NCBI RefSeq assembly: GCF_016862175.1
Contig: NZ_BOML01000039.1
Span: 21,623 to 85,622 of the forward strand
DNA from: Paractinoplanes durhamensis
GTDB lineage: Bacteria; Actinomycetota; Actinomycetes; Mycobacteriales; Micromonosporaceae
Length of the DNA stretch: 64,000 nt
Reading direction: 5' to 3'
The notes below the pieces were generated by a model, which saw only the letters and a program-made list of their open reading frames with translations, was not told the origin of the DNA and did not search any database. Made by a program: the position numbers and the translations under genes. Position 1 is the stretch's first letter. Every line of letters starts with the position of its first letter. Shown piece after piece: positions 32,892 through 41,571 of this stretch.

Positions 32892-34347
32892 CCGTCTGCC
32901 GCAGCGGCGGTGAACACGGGTCGCAGAACGTATCGGCCGGTGTGTGGGCGGCAAGCCGGCTGGGGATCAGGAAGAACGCCAGCACGCTGCCGCCCACCAT
33001 CAGGCCCGCGCAGATCAGCATCGCGTGCCGATAGATCGGATGCAGCTGATCAGCAACGGTCAGATTGCCGGCACCCAGGCCGGCCGCCAGCGGCAGGATC
33101 GCCACCGACAACAGGCTGGCGGCCCGGGCCACCGCGTTGTTCACCCCCGAGGCGATTCCGGCGTATGCGTCGTCCAGCGAACCCAGGGCGGTCGCCGTCA
33201 ACGGCGCCACCAGAAGCGACAACCCCAGCCCAAAGATGATCACCGCGGGGAACACGCCGGTCAGGTAGGACTCGCCCGGCCCGATCATCGACATCAGCAC
33301 CAGCGCCACGGCACACAGCAGCGGCCCGGCCGTCATCGGGATCCGCGGCCCGATCCGCTGGCCCAGCGCACCCGACCGGGCCGACAGCAGCAGCATCAGA
33401 ACGGTCACCGGCAGCATCGCGATCCCGCTGACCAGCGGCGAGAAACCGGCCACCACCTGCAGGTTGACCACCACCAGGAAGAAGACGCCGCCGTTCGCCG
33501 CGTAGACCAGCAACGTCACCAGGTTGGCCCCGGCGAACGACTTGTTGCGGAAGATCGCCAGCGGCACCATCGGCTCCGGCGAGCGGCGCTCCTGCAGCAC
33601 GAACGCCACCAGACCGGCCACGCCGACGGCCAGCGAGAGCAGCACGACCGGGTCGCCCGGCCCGCGCATCGGCCAGGCGGTGAAGCCGTAGGTGAGCCCG
33701 CCGAGCCCGACCGCGCCGAGGACCACGCCGGCCGCGTCGATCCGGCGGGCGGCGGTGGGATTGCGCGATTCGGGGACGTGCCGGGCCGCGACCCACAGCA
33801 CGAGCGCCGCGACCGGCACGTTGATCAAGAAAATGTACCGCCAGCTGCCGGCTTCGACGAGCCAGCCGCCGAGGAACGGTCCCAGCGCACCGCCGATGCC
33901 GCCCAGCCCGGACCAGGCGCCGATCGCCCGGGCCCGGTCCTCGCGGGTGAAGGACGCCTCCAGGATCGCCAGCGCCCCCGGGGTGAGCAGGGCGCCGCCG
34001 ATCCCCTGCAGCACGCGGGCGCCGATCAGCAGCTCGATGCCGGGCGCCAGCCCGCAGAGCAGCGAGGCGGTCGCGAACCAGGTGATACCGATCATGAACA
34101 CGCGCTTGCGGCCGAACCGATCGCCCAGCGACCCGCCCAGCAGGATCAGCGAGGCAAGGCTCAACGCGTACCCGTTGATGGTCCACTGCAGACCGGCCGC
34201 GTCCGCGTCGAGGCTGCGCCCGATCTGCGGGAGCGCGATGTTGACGACCGTCGCGTCGATGAAGGCCAGGCTGGAGCCGAGCACGGTGGCCAGCAGTACC
34301 CACCGGCCGCGGGAGCTGCGGTAACTGATCAGAGCGGGCTCGGCCAT
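32875..34347 (-). CDS. MFS drug exporter, DHA2 (EmrB/QacA) family
   Basis: 490 aa with about 14 helices. Motifs: LGSSLAFIDATVVNIALPQIGRSLDADAAGLQWTINGYALSLASLILLGGSLGDRFGRKRVFMIGITWFATASLLCGLAPGIELLIGARVLQGIGGALLTPGALAILEASF. The D1 motif (LDxTVVNVALP-like) and motif C are intact. No dedicated regulator is adjacent; the response-regulator gene at 34398-34880 is upstream on the same strand with a 50-bp gap. Substrate unknown, likely a hydrophobic cation or antibiotic. Confidence 0.93.
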   Translation of the reverse strand: MAEPALISYRSSRGRWVLLATVLGSSLAFIDATVVNIALPQIGRSLDADAAGLQWTINGYALSLASLILLGGSLGDRFGRKRVFMIGITWFATASLLCGLAPGIELLIGARVLQGIGGALLTPGALAILEASFTREDRARAIGAWSGLGGIGGALGPFLGGWLVEAGSWRYIFLINVPVAALVLWVAARHVPESRNPTAARRIDAAGVVLGAVGLGGLTYGFTAWPMRGPGDPVVLLSLAVGVAGLVAFVLQERRSPEPMVPLAIFRNKSFAGANLVTLLVYAANGGVFFLVVVNLQVVAGFSPLVSGIAMLPVTVLMLLLSARSGALGQRIGPRIPMTAGPLLCAVALVLMSMIGPGESYLTGVFPAVIIFGLGLSLLVAPLTATALGSLDDAYAGIASGVNNAVARAASLLSVAILPLAAGLGAGNLTVADQLHPIYRHAMLICAGLMVGGSVLAFFLIPSRLAAHTPADTFCDPCSPPLRQTVKSAQ

Positions 34348-34397
34348 GCCGCCGAGGCTACGCGTCCCTGATCAAGCCGGGCATCGGTCGGATGACT

Positions 34398-34880
34398 TCA
34401 GGCGGTGTGGCGGCTGAGCTCCTCCGGAGCGTGCGTGATGGTCGACTGCACGGACCGGGTGACGGCCCAGGACGCGGCCGCCGCCAGCCGGCCGGCCCGG
34501 GTGATCGCGGGCGGCCGGCACAGCATCAGGTTGTCCAGCCGGGCGCAGAGCTCGGCCCGGTGGAACGGCTTGGTCAGGTAGTCGTCGGCGCCCGCCTGCA
34601 GCGCGGCGACGACCCGCCGGTCGTTGACGTCGGCGCTGATCAGCATGACCGGCAGCAGCTCGGTGCCCGGTTCGGCCCGCAGCCGCCGGCACAGATCGAT
34701 GCCGGACTCGCCGGGCATCCGCACGTCGAGCACGGCGGCGTCGATGCCACCAGCGCGCAGGAGCTGCATGGCGGACTCGGCGTCCTCCGCGGCGACGACG
34801 TCGTGCCCGGCCCGCCGCAGCGCGAGCGTGAGCAGCTCACGGTGGTCGGCATCGTCGTCGGCGATGAGCACGGTAGACAC
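34398..34880 (-). CDS. Single-domain (REC) response regulator
   Basis: 160 aa from GTG 34880, preceded by GGAGG. The receiver domain is canonical: VLIADDDADHRELLTLALRRAG, phospho-acceptor D52 in AAVLDVRMPGESGIDL, MLISADVNDRRVVAALQAGADDYLTKPF with the conserved Thr and Lys. The last 45 residues are Arg/Ala-rich without a recognisable DNA-binding domain. Such proteins relay phosphate or act by protein contact. No partner kinase is adjacent. An upstream extension to 34979 would run through the HipBA operator and is rejected. Confidence 0.88.
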   Translation of the reverse strand: MSTVLIADDDADHRELLTLALRRAGHDVVAAEDAESAMQLLRAGGIDAAVLDVRMPGESGIDLCRRLRAEPGTELLPVMLISADVNDRRVVAALQAGADDYLTKPFHRAELCARLDNLMLCRPPAITRAGRLAAAASWAVTRSVQSTITHAPEELSRHTA

Positions 34881-34950
34881 GGAACCTCCAGCGAAGACAG
34901 GCGGAACATCCTGATGTTCGGCACCGCCCCGGAGACCGCTGAGCCCTTTC

Positions 34951-35030
34951 CGTGGATGTGCACGTACGTGCACATCCACGCGATTGTGCGCGTACGTGCA
35001 CAGCGGCTAAGATGTGCGCGTACGTGCACA
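34951..35030 (+). promoter_or_regulatory. hipBA promoter with three 18-bp operators
   Basis: Boxes at 34957-34974 (TGTGCACGTACGTGCACA, perfect palindrome), 34985-35002 and 35013-35030 (both TGTGCGCGTACGTGCACA). The starts are exactly 28 bp apart. Box 1 is the core of a 30-bp perfect palindrome (34951-34980). The promoter is TTGTGC (34984-34989), an 18-nt spacer and TAAGAT (35008-35013). Box 2 covers the -35 and box 3 begins at the end of the -10, so bound HipB would block the polymerase. Confidence 0.85.
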
Positions 35031-35044
35031 GCGGGAGGTGGGTA

Positions 35045-35308
35045 ATGCGCATCGGCAACGCCGACGATCTGGGCCGCTATGTACGCAGCCGGCGCGGTGC
35101 CGCGCGCATCAGCCAGGCCGACCTGGCCATCCGGGCGGGTGTGAGTCGCCGCTGGCTCTCCGACCTGGAGTCCGGCAAGCCCACCGCCGAGATCGGCCTG
35201 GTCTTCAAGATCCTCGGCGCGCTGGGGCTCTACCTGGACTGCCGTCCCGAGCCCACCCCCCAGATCGACCTGGACGCGTTCCTTGATTCCCTCGGAGGTG
35301 CGCCATGA
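35045..35308 (+). CDS. hipB: HipB-like XRE antitoxin
   Basis: 87 aa from ATG 35045 (GGGAGGTG upstream). Helix-turn-helix: DLGRYVRSRRGAARISQADLAIRAGVSRRWLSDLESGKPTAEIGLVFKILGALGLYLDC, followed by a short tail. It overlaps the HipA start (ATGA). HipB homologues dimerise on palindromic operators and neutralise HipA; the three boxes upstream are the expected sites. The longer in-frame extension to 34952 lies within the operators and promoter and is rejected. Confidence 0.93.
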   Translation: MRIGNADDLGRYVRSRRGAARISQADLAIRAGVSRRWLSDLESGKPTAEIGLVFKILGALGLYLDCRPEPTPQIDLDAFLDSLGGAP

Positions 35309-36588
35309 TCCGCGAGCTGGCGGTATTGCTCGGCGGACGGGTCGCGGGACGGCTCATCCAGGGCGACGGCGGCGTGTTGTCGCTCGTCTACGACCCGGTT
35401 TACGCCGAGACCGAGGGCGCCATGCCGGTCTCGCTGTCCATGCCGCTCATCGACGAGGTTTGCCCACCCGCCGCCGTTCGTGCGTTCTGCCAGGGTCTTC
35501 TCCCCGACAACGAGGTCGTGCTGGAGCGCTGGGGCCGAGACTTCCAGGTGTCGCCCGGCAACCCGTTCGCGCTGCTCAGTCATGTCGGCGAGGACTGCGC
35601 GGGAGCGGTGCAGTTCGTGCTGCCCGAGCGCGTCGAGGCCATCCTCGCCCGGGACGGCGCGATCGTGCCGCTCAGCGAGGAGCAGGTCGCGGGGCGGCTG
35701 CGCACCCTCCGGCGGGACCCGTCCGCCTGGCACCTCGCCGGCACCGGCCAGTTCAGCCTCGCGGGTGCGCAGGCCAAGACGGCGCTGCACCTCGACGGTC
35801 GCACCGGGCAGTGGGGTGAGCCGTCCGGGGTGATCCCGACGACGCACATCCTCAAGCCGGCCATCGCCGGCTTCGACGACCACGATCTCAACGAGCACCT
35901 GTGCCTGCGGGCCGCACGGATCGCCGGGCTGCGGACCGCGCCCACCTCGGTGCGCTCGTTCGGGGGTGAGCGGGCCGTGGTCGTCGAACGGTACGACCGG
36001 CTACCGGTCGGCGACGGCCAGGTCACCCGGATCCACCAGGAGGACGTCTGCCAGGCGCTCGGCCTGCCGCCGACCGCGAAATACCAGAACGAGGGCGGTC
36101 CGTCACCCGAGCAGATCATCGCGCTGATCCGCCGCGCGATCGTCCCGCCGGTGGCCGCGCTCGAGGTTGACCGGTTCGTCGACGCGCTCGCTCTCAACTG
36201 GCTGATCGCCGGGACCGACGGGCACGCCAAGAACTACTCGTTGCTGATGGCCGGCGGACAGATCCGGCTCGCCCCGCTCTACGACGTGGCGAGCAGCCTG
36301 CCCTACGACGACATGTACCTTCCCCGGCTGCGGCTGGCCATGCGGATCGGCTCGGAATACCGGGTGGAGGCGATCACCGGGCGGCACTGGCGAGCCTTCG
36401 CCGCGCAGAACGGTCTTGATCCGGATCGGACGATCACCCGGATCGACGAGTTGGCCGGTCGGCTGCCGGGGGCGTTCGAGGAGGCCGCGCGGGCGGAGGC
36501 GGTCGTGGCGCTGAAGTCCAGCCTGCCGGAGCGGTTGACGGCGGCGGTCGGGAAGCATGCGGACCGGTGCCGCAAAAACCTGGCCTAA
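35305..36588 (+). CDS. hipA: HipA-like serine/threonine kinase toxin
   Basis: 427 aa. The N-terminal HipA domain (LAVLLGGRVAGRLIQGDGGVLSLVYDPVYAE, PVSLSMPL) is followed by the kinase-like domain: FSLAGAQAKTALHLDG (ATP-binding region), THILKP, NEHLCLRAARIAGL, VVVERYDR, HQEDVCQALGL, catalytic NWLIAGTDGHAKNYSLL, and metal-binding APLYDVASSLPY. HipA of E. coli phosphorylates glutamyl-tRNA synthetase and induces dormancy. The catalytic Asp and Asn (GTDGHAKN) are present, so the kinase is probably active. Operon with hipB. Confidence 0.95.
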   Translation: MIRELAVLLGGRVAGRLIQGDGGVLSLVYDPVYAETEGAMPVSLSMPLIDEVCPPAAVRAFCQGLLPDNEVVLERWGRDFQVSPGNPFALLSHVGEDCAGAVQFVLPERVEAILARDGAIVPLSEEQVAGRLRTLRRDPSAWHLAGTGQFSLAGAQAKTALHLDGRTGQWGEPSGVIPTTHILKPAIAGFDDHDLNEHLCLRAARIAGLRTAPTSVRSFGGERAVVVERYDRLPVGDGQVTRIHQEDVCQALGLPPTAKYQNEGGPSPEQIIALIRRAIVPPVAALEVDRFVDALALNWLIAGTDGHAKNYSLLMAGGQIRLAPLYDVASSLPYDDMYLPRLRLAMRIGSEYRVEAITGRHWRAFAAQNGLDPDRTITRIDELAGRLPGAFEEAARAEAVVALKSSLPERLTAAVGKHADRCRKNLA

Positions 36589-36598
36589 TGTGTGATGC

Positions 36599-37612
36599 AT
36601 GCGTGCTGCTGTCTTTGAAGAGGCTGGTCCGGCTGCCGTCCTGCAGATCGTCGAGCGGGACACGCCGCCGGTAGGGGCGGGTGAGGTCCGGGTTCGGATC
36701 GTGCTGTCCGCCGTCAATCCGACCGACACCGGGACCCGCGCGGGGCGCGGCGTTCCGGACGGGGTCGCGCCGCCGCGGGTGCCCAACCAGGACGGCGCCG
36801 GGCTTGTCGATGCGGTCGGCGACGGGGTGCACGGGCTGGAACCGGGGGACCGGGTCTGGGTGTGGGACGCCGCCTACGCGCGGGCCAACGGGACCGCCCA
36901 GGAGCTCGTCGTGCTGCCGCGCCGCCAGGTGGTGCGGATGAACGACGGGGTGCCGTTCGAGGTCGGGGCCGCGCTGGGCATTCCGGCGCTCACCGCGCAC
37001 CGCTGCCTCACGCTGGCCAGCGACGGGCCGGCCCGGCTCGGGCCGGGTGCGCTCGACGGGCGGACGGTGCTGGTGGCGGGCGGGGCCGGCGCGGTCGGCA
37101 ACGCGGCCATCCAGCTCGCCAAGTGGGCCGGGGCGACCGTGCTGACCACGGTCAGCTCGAAGGAGAAGGGCGATCTCGCGGCCGCGGCCGGTGCCGACGC
37201 GGTGATCAATTACCGCGAGGAGGACGTGGTCGCGCGGGTCAAGGAGCTGGCGCCGGGCGGCGTCCAGGTGGTGGTCGAGGTCAACACCGAAAACCTGCGG
37301 ACCGACCTGAGCGTGATCGCACCGGGCGGCAACATCGGCATCTACGTGGCCGGCGAGGTGACGATCCCCAGCTTCAAGGCGATGCTCAAGAACGTCAGCC
37401 TCGACTTCGTGCTGACCTACACCACCACGACCGAGGAGAAGGACAACGCGGTCGCGGCCGTCGCCGAGGCGGTCGACGCCGGTGCCTTCCGGGTCGGGGA
37501 GGAGGCCGGTCTGCCGATCGTGCGTTTCCCGTTCGAGCAGGTCAGTGCCGCCCACGAGGCCGTCGAGCAGCACGTGGTCGGCAAGGTGGTCATCGACGTG
37601 ACGCAGCCGTAA
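36599..37612 (+). CDS. NADPH:quinone reductase-like zinc-independent MDR oxidoreductase
   Basis: 337 aa. N-terminal GroES-like domain (MRAAVFEEAGPAAVLQIVERDTPPVGAGEVRVRIVLSAVNPTDTGTRAG) and Rossmann domain with VAGGAGAVGNAAIQLAKWAGATVLTTVSSKEK. No zinc-ligand Cys/His pattern is seen, as in zeta-crystallin/QOR enzymes. Likely NADPH-dependent reduction of quinones or enones. It follows hipA by 10 bp but is functionally unrelated. Its last 23 bp overlap the convergent pseG-like gene. Confidence 0.92.
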   Translation: MRAAVFEEAGPAAVLQIVERDTPPVGAGEVRVRIVLSAVNPTDTGTRAGRGVPDGVAPPRVPNQDGAGLVDAVGDGVHGLEPGDRVWVWDAAYARANGTAQELVVLPRRQVVRMNDGVPFEVGAALGIPALTAHRCLTLASDGPARLGPGALDGRTVLVAGGAGAVGNAAIQLAKWAGATVLTTVSSKEKGDLAAAAGADAVINYREEDVVARVKELAPGGVQVVVEVNTENLRTDLSVIAPGGNIGIYVAGEVTIPSFKAMLKNVSLDFVLTYTTTTEEKDNAVAAVAEAVDAGAFRVGEEAGLPIVRFPFEQVSAAHEAVEQHVVGKVVIDVTQP

Positions 37613-38600
37613 GCAGCGCGTCGGCCACCCGCTCCACACCACGCCCGTCCACGGCCGCCCATCCTCGGGCGGCCAGGGCGGTGCGCATGCCGGCGTCGGT
37701 GAGCAGGGTCCGCAGGGTGGTCACCGACTGCTCGTCGAAATGGCCGAGCTGCCCGAGCCCCGCCGCGAAGCCGCGAGCCATCGTCCGGTCGTACCCAAGA
37801 ATTTGATTGTCGACCACCCAGACCAGAGCCGACGCCAGGCCGAGGCAGAGCAGTTCCCACGTCGAGGTGCCGCTGGCGCTGACCGCCAGGTCGGCGCCGG
37901 CGAGGAGTTTCGGCAGGTCGTCGGTGGGCGGGATGATCTCGAAACGCTGGTCCGGCCGAGCCGTGACGGCCCGCAGCTCGGTCCGCAGCTCCTCGTTGGC
38001 GCCGATGATCGTCGCGTCGAAGGCGACGCCGGTCGCCGCGAGGAGGGCGGCAGCCTGCGGCGCCGCACGGTAGGCGTCGGTGCCGCCGAAAAAGGCAACC
38101 ACCTTGGGTGTACGCGTGGAGCTGTGCACCGGGGGAGTGAGCGGTCGCAGCTGCCGCACCGACCCGCGCAGCAGCGCGTAGTCGAGGCCGGCCAGCCCGA
38201 TCGCGTCGGCGATGGTGATCACCGAGTCGAGGTTCTGGTCGACGTAGATGTCGGCGGTCTGGCCGCGGAAGTCGCCGTCCACGATGGCGAGCACCGGCCA
38301 CCCGGCCGCCCGCACGGCCACGCTGTGCTCGGGCGGCAGGGTGTACGAGTCGATCACCAGCGCGTCGATCCCGAGGCGCTCGACCGCGGCGACCAGCCCG
38401 GCGGCGTCGGCCGGCGGCGGGTCGCACGGCAGGCCGCGCTGGGTGAGCTGGGCCTCGGCCCACTGGACGCCGCCGAGGTCGGCCAGGAACCGGACCTCCA
38501 CGTTGCGCGCCACGAGCTCCTCGGCCAGCGCCACACAGCGGACCAGATGCCCGACGCCGGTGCGAGCACCGGCGTCGCAGCGAATTCCGACGACCGTCAC
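37590..38600 (-). CDS. pseG: PseG-like UDP-sugar hydrolase (pseudaminic acid pathway)
   Basis: 336 aa from GTG 38600, overlapping the pseF-like stop (GTGA). GT-B-type fold with the PseG N-terminal GIRCDAGARTGVGHLVRCVALAEELVARNVEVRFLADL (RCDA..xGxGHxxRCxxLA), VIDSYTLP, VDQNL, FFGGTDAYRAAPQ and SASGTSTWELLCLGL. PseG releases UDP from UDP-2,4-diacetamido-2,4,6-trideoxy-beta-L-altropyranose to give the free sugar used by PseI. Last gene of the six-gene minus-strand operon. The tail overlaps the quinone reductase by 23 bp. Confidence 0.92.
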   Translation of the reverse strand: MTVVGIRCDAGARTGVGHLVRCVALAEELVARNVEVRFLADLGGVQWAEAQLTQRGLPCDPPPADAAGLVAAVERLGIDALVIDSYTLPPEHSVAVRAAGWPVLAIVDGDFRGQTADIYVDQNLDSVITIADAIGLAGLDYALLRGSVRQLRPLTPPVHSSTRTPKVVAFFGGTDAYRAAPQAAALLAATGVAFDATIIGANEELRTELRAVTARPDQRFEIIPPTDDLPKLLAGADLAVSASGTSTWELLCLGLASALVWVVDNQILGYDRTMARGFAAGLGQLGHFDEQSVTTLRTLLTDAGMRTALAARGWAAVDGRGVERVADALLTAASRR

Positions 38601-39322
38601 GCCTGAACGAGAGCCTTCTGCAGGACGTGGGCGTTGAGCTCGATCAGCTCGGGCCGGCTCTCCAGCCAGGCGACCAGCTCGTGCAGCGCGACCGGCTCGT
38701 CGCCGAAGTGGTCGACGATCGCCGAGACCACCCGCCAGTCGTCCTCGGTGTCCACCGTCAGCCGCAGGTGGGAGAGGTCGGGCTGGAGGGTCAGGCCGAT
38801 CACGTCGAAGTCGTTGGCGTGCGTGTAGATGTACGACGTCACGTGCACCCGGTGGTGCTCGGTGGCGAGCGCGTCGATCGCGCGCAGCACCGGCGTGCGG
38901 ACCATCTCGACATCCAGGCCGCGCGGCAGGGTGTGCGCGATCGACGTGGTCAGGTAGTCGGCGCCGGCCGCGACGAACACCCGGTGCGCCCGGCTGATGA
39001 TGGCCGGGTCGATGAGCGGATTGTCCGCGGTGAACCGCAGCACGATGTCGCTCTCGTAGTCGTCGAGCACGCCGAGGAACCGGGCGAGGACGTCGTCGAC
39101 CGGCCCGCGGTGGCAGGGCACCCCGATCCGGGCGCATTCCTCGACGATCACGTCGTCGGTCTCCTCGACGGTGGTCGCCACGATCACCTGGTCGAGGACG
39201 CCGCTCAGCTGTGCGCTGCGCACACAGCGCTCGAGCACGGAGCGGCCGCCGAGCTGAAGAAGAACCTTGCCAGGCAGACGCGATGAGTCCATCCGTGCCT
39301 GAATGATGCCAAGGGTGGTCAT
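38597..39322 (-). CDS. pseF: PseF/SpsF-like CMP-sugar cytidylyltransferase
   Basis: 241 aa. TTLGIIQARMDSSRLPGKVLLQLGGRSVLERCVRSAQLSGVLDQVIVATTVEETDDVI is the nucleotidyltransferase signature, followed by RFTADNPLIDPAII and the LRLTVDTEDDW motif. SpsF/PseF proteins activate nonulosonic acids with CTP to CMP-Pse. The position between a methyltransferase-like gene and pseG, with 4-bp overlaps at both ends, supports the pseudaminate role. A CMP-Leg or other CMP-sugar product cannot be excluded from sequence alone. Confidence 0.9.
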   Translation of the reverse strand: MTTLGIIQARMDSSRLPGKVLLQLGGRSVLERCVRSAQLSGVLDQVIVATTVEETDDVIVEECARIGVPCHRGPVDDVLARFLGVLDDYESDIVLRFTADNPLIDPAIISRAHRVFVAAGADYLTTSIAHTLPRGLDVEMVRTPVLRAIDALATEHHRVHVTSYIYTHANDFDVIGLTLQPDLSHLRLTVDTEDDWRVVSAIVDHFGDEPVALHELVAWLESRPELIELNAHVLQKALVQA

Positions 39323-40743
39323 TTCGTACCTTTTCGAAGGCGGTTACGGGCCTTACGCGCTACGCCATACCCAAGCTTCACGAAGCGGTAGCCGGCTTTG
39401 TCGCTGAAAGTGGCGATCTGCCGGCGAGCTTTTTGAAGTTCTTTCTCCCGCTTGCCGAGCAGTTTCTCGTAGAACTCGGCGCGGGAAGCGGCATCGGCCA
39501 GCTCGCGGCGTAGGGCCTGGAGCTGTTCCGCATGCTCGCGGCGGGAGTCTGGCACAAGCGGATCTTCGCCGTCCATAACCGCCGGGTAGTCGCCAGGCAA
39601 CCCTGCGACGCCATGCAGGATCTCGGTCAGCGTCGCGAGGTCGGTGAAGGCCGGCCAGGGGTGCGCATAGCCGCCGGTCAGCAGGGTGTTGGCGAACCGG
39701 CGGAGAGCATCCGCCCGGGGCGGTGCGCTCGGGTCCAGCGCCACGAAAGTGTCGTGATCCACGATCACGCTCTCGGCCGTGGTCTCCGGCAGCGCGGCCA
39801 TCCAGCCGGTGAGGAGCCGCCGCAGCGTCGGCAGGTCGCCGCGCAGGGCGGCGCCGAGCAGGAGCTCCTCCAGCAGCCGTCCCGCCGGGAGGGCTCGCTC
39901 GCCCAGTGGGCCATCGCCGAGCAACACGGGTGGCAGCTGCAACGCCGGCGCGGCGCGCGGCGCGAGGTGCGCGACGACCAGCCAGCCGGCCGCGAGTTCC
40001 GCTCCGAGGCCGGCCCGCACGGCGGTCGAGGCGAGTCGGCGCGGATCGCTGAGCACGGACTTCTCGGCGTACGCCGTGGCGAGCGCGCCGGCGGCGAGCG
40101 CGGCGAGCGCGCTCGAGGAGTCCAGCGCGGTCGACGTGGCGATCAGGGTGGGTGCGGCCGGCGTCGGCCAAGCCGCGCCGAGCCAGTCGACGGCCAGGCC
40201 CTCGGCGGCCAGGCGGGCGGTCAGCCGGGCCGGGGTGCCGGGGCGGCTCTCGTCGAACTCGCCGAGCGGCCGCCACGCGCTGTTGTCCTGAAGGGCGGTG
40301 CCGGTGGCCGGGTCGACCAGGCGATGCACGCCCAACTCGTTCTCCACGGCCAGCAGCAGCGTGCCGCCGGGGCGCAGCGCCCGCTTGAGCACGGCCAGGC
40401 TCTCGGCCCAGTCGAGCTGAGCGTCCTCCACCGAGCAGAGCCGCCCGACGCCGTCGAGCGCGACCACGAAGTCCCAGCGCTCACTCTCCAGCTTGGTCAG
40501 CGTGCCGCAGAGGACCGCGACGCCGGTGGCGTCCAGCGCCAGCGCATCCGGCTGGGAGCGGACCAGGCAGGTGACCGACGCCCGGGTGGCCAGCGCGTCG
40601 ACGAGTGCCTCGTCGTGCGGGCCGGCCATCAGCACGTCCGCGCCGTCCGGCAGCTGATCGATCACGTAGCGTAACAACGCGCCGCCGGCCGGTGGCCGAT
40701 CCTCGGTCCAGCCCGGCATCTCTCCGCCGATGAGCCGGATCAT
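39319..40743 (-). CDS. Methyltransferase-like protein with C-terminal coiled coil
   Basis: 474 aa from ATG 40743 (ATGA overlap with the preceding gene). Residues about 1-175 have a class I methyltransferase-like Rossmann pattern: IGGEMPGWTEDRPPAGGALLRYVIDQLPDGADVLMAGPHDEALVDAL, WDFVVALDGVGRL, AVLKRALRPGGTLLLAVENELGVHRLVDP. The glycine loop is unusual (MAGPHDE). A middle region of about 200 residues is of unknown function. The end is a coiled coil (REHAEQLQALRRELADAASRAEFYEKLLGKREKELQKARRQ) and a basic tail ARKARNRLRKGTK. A paralogue with the same order sits at 55366-57186. In surface-polymer loci such proteins can cap or measure glycan chains; that is inference. Confidence 0.75.
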   Translation of the reverse strand: MIRLIGGEMPGWTEDRPPAGGALLRYVIDQLPDGADVLMAGPHDEALVDALATRASVTCLVRSQPDALALDATGVAVLCGTLTKLESERWDFVVALDGVGRLCSVEDAQLDWAESLAVLKRALRPGGTLLLAVENELGVHRLVDPATGTALQDNSAWRPLGEFDESRPGTPARLTARLAAEGLAVDWLGAAWPTPAAPTLIATSTALDSSSALAALAAGALATAYAEKSVLSDPRRLASTAVRAGLGAELAAGWLVVAHLAPRAAPALQLPPVLLGDGPLGERALPAGRLLEELLLGAALRGDLPTLRRLLTGWMAALPETTAESVIVDHDTFVALDPSAPPRADALRRFANTLLTGGYAHPWPAFTDLATLTEILHGVAGLPGDYPAVMDGEDPLVPDSRREHAEQLQALRRELADAASRAEFYEKLLGKREKELQKARRQIATFSDKAGYRFVKLGYGVARKARNRLRKGTK

Positions 40744-41567
40744 GCCGAGGCCGCCGCCCGCTCGCGTGCCCAGCCGAACATGGTGCGAAGTTCCGCAGGT
40801 GAGGCGAGGTAACCGGCGCCCAGCTCGGCCAGCGCGGCCGGCCTGGCCAGGGCCGGGTCGGGGTGCTTGCCGTGCAGCTCCGGCCACTGGCGACGGATCC
40901 GCTCGGCGGTCGAGAGGTCTTCGGACTCCAATTGCATCGGGTCACCGTAGACCGCCGGTGCACAGCCCGCCGCCACCCCGTAGAAGATCGCGCTGCTCAA
41001 CCTGTTCGATGCGACCCGCTCGTGGGCGCGCAGCTCGGCGAGCTGGTTGTGCAGGAACCGGATGTCGGTGTCCAGCCAGTGCTGGCCGCGGTAGCCGTGG
41101 CAGATGACCCGGCCGGCCTTCTCGTACGTGGCGCGGACCTTGTCGTTGCGGTACTCGTGCCAGTAGAGGCAGAAGGTGACCGGGCCCGCCTCGGTCGCCA
41201 TGATCTCGTCGATCAGGCGGCGGTGATCACCCTCCACGTCCTGCCGCTCCCAGCCGTGGAACGGGTACCAGATGGTGCCCCGGCGGGCCGGATCGGCGGG
41301 CGGCGCGGCGAACTCGAGCAGGTAGAGGAAGGGTGCGCCGATGACGGTCGCCTGGCGGCGACCCATCGACCACGCCCGCCGCCGGGTCTGCTCGGACCAC
41401 AGGAAGATCGGCTTCCCCGGCGCGTACGGCGTGCCGGGGCCGAGCCCGTCCACCACATTCCAGCCGTGCTGTACGTAGCCGTCGATCCGCGGTGGTTTCG
41501 CCGGATCGAGGCCGCAGTACTCCGCGAGTACGTGCGCGTGGCCGTAGAAGTGGTTGGCGTGGTGCAC
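40740..41567 (-). CDS. Unrecognised protein of the pse operon, possible glycosyltransferase
   Basis: 275 aa from GTG 41567 (GGGAGC upstream), 4 bp after pseC and overlapping the next gene by 4 bp. I do not recognise the family. Visible features: an N-terminal HHANHFYGHAHVLAEYCGLDPAKPPRIDGYVQHGWN, then GTIWYPFHGWERQDVEGDH, FCLYWHEYRNDKVRATYEKAGRVICHGYRGQHW, and RVASNRLSSAIFYGVAAGCAPAVYGDPM. The last motif (SN..SSAIFYG...G...VYGDP) looks like the donor-side helix of GT-B glycosyltransferases that hand on surface sugars. No signal peptide or membrane segment. A pseudaminyltransferase is a reasonable hypothesis from context. Confidence 0.6.
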   Translation of the reverse strand: MHHANHFYGHAHVLAEYCGLDPAKPPRIDGYVQHGWNVVDGLGPGTPYAPGKPIFLWSEQTRRRAWSMGRRQATVIGAPFLYLLEFAAPPADPARRGTIWYPFHGWERQDVEGDHRRLIDEIMATEAGPVTFCLYWHEYRNDKVRATYEKAGRVICHGYRGQHWLDTDIRFLHNQLAELRAHERVASNRLSSAIFYGVAAGCAPAVYGDPMQLESEDLSTAERIRRQWPELHGKHPDPALARPAALAELGAGYLASPAELRTMFGWARERAAASA

Positions 41568-41571
41568 CCGG

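Noticed and set aside
34957..35030. CRISPR array
   Set aside because: Three similar 18-bp units at 28-bp spacing are palindromic operators. The 10-bp spacers are far too short and cas genes are absent.
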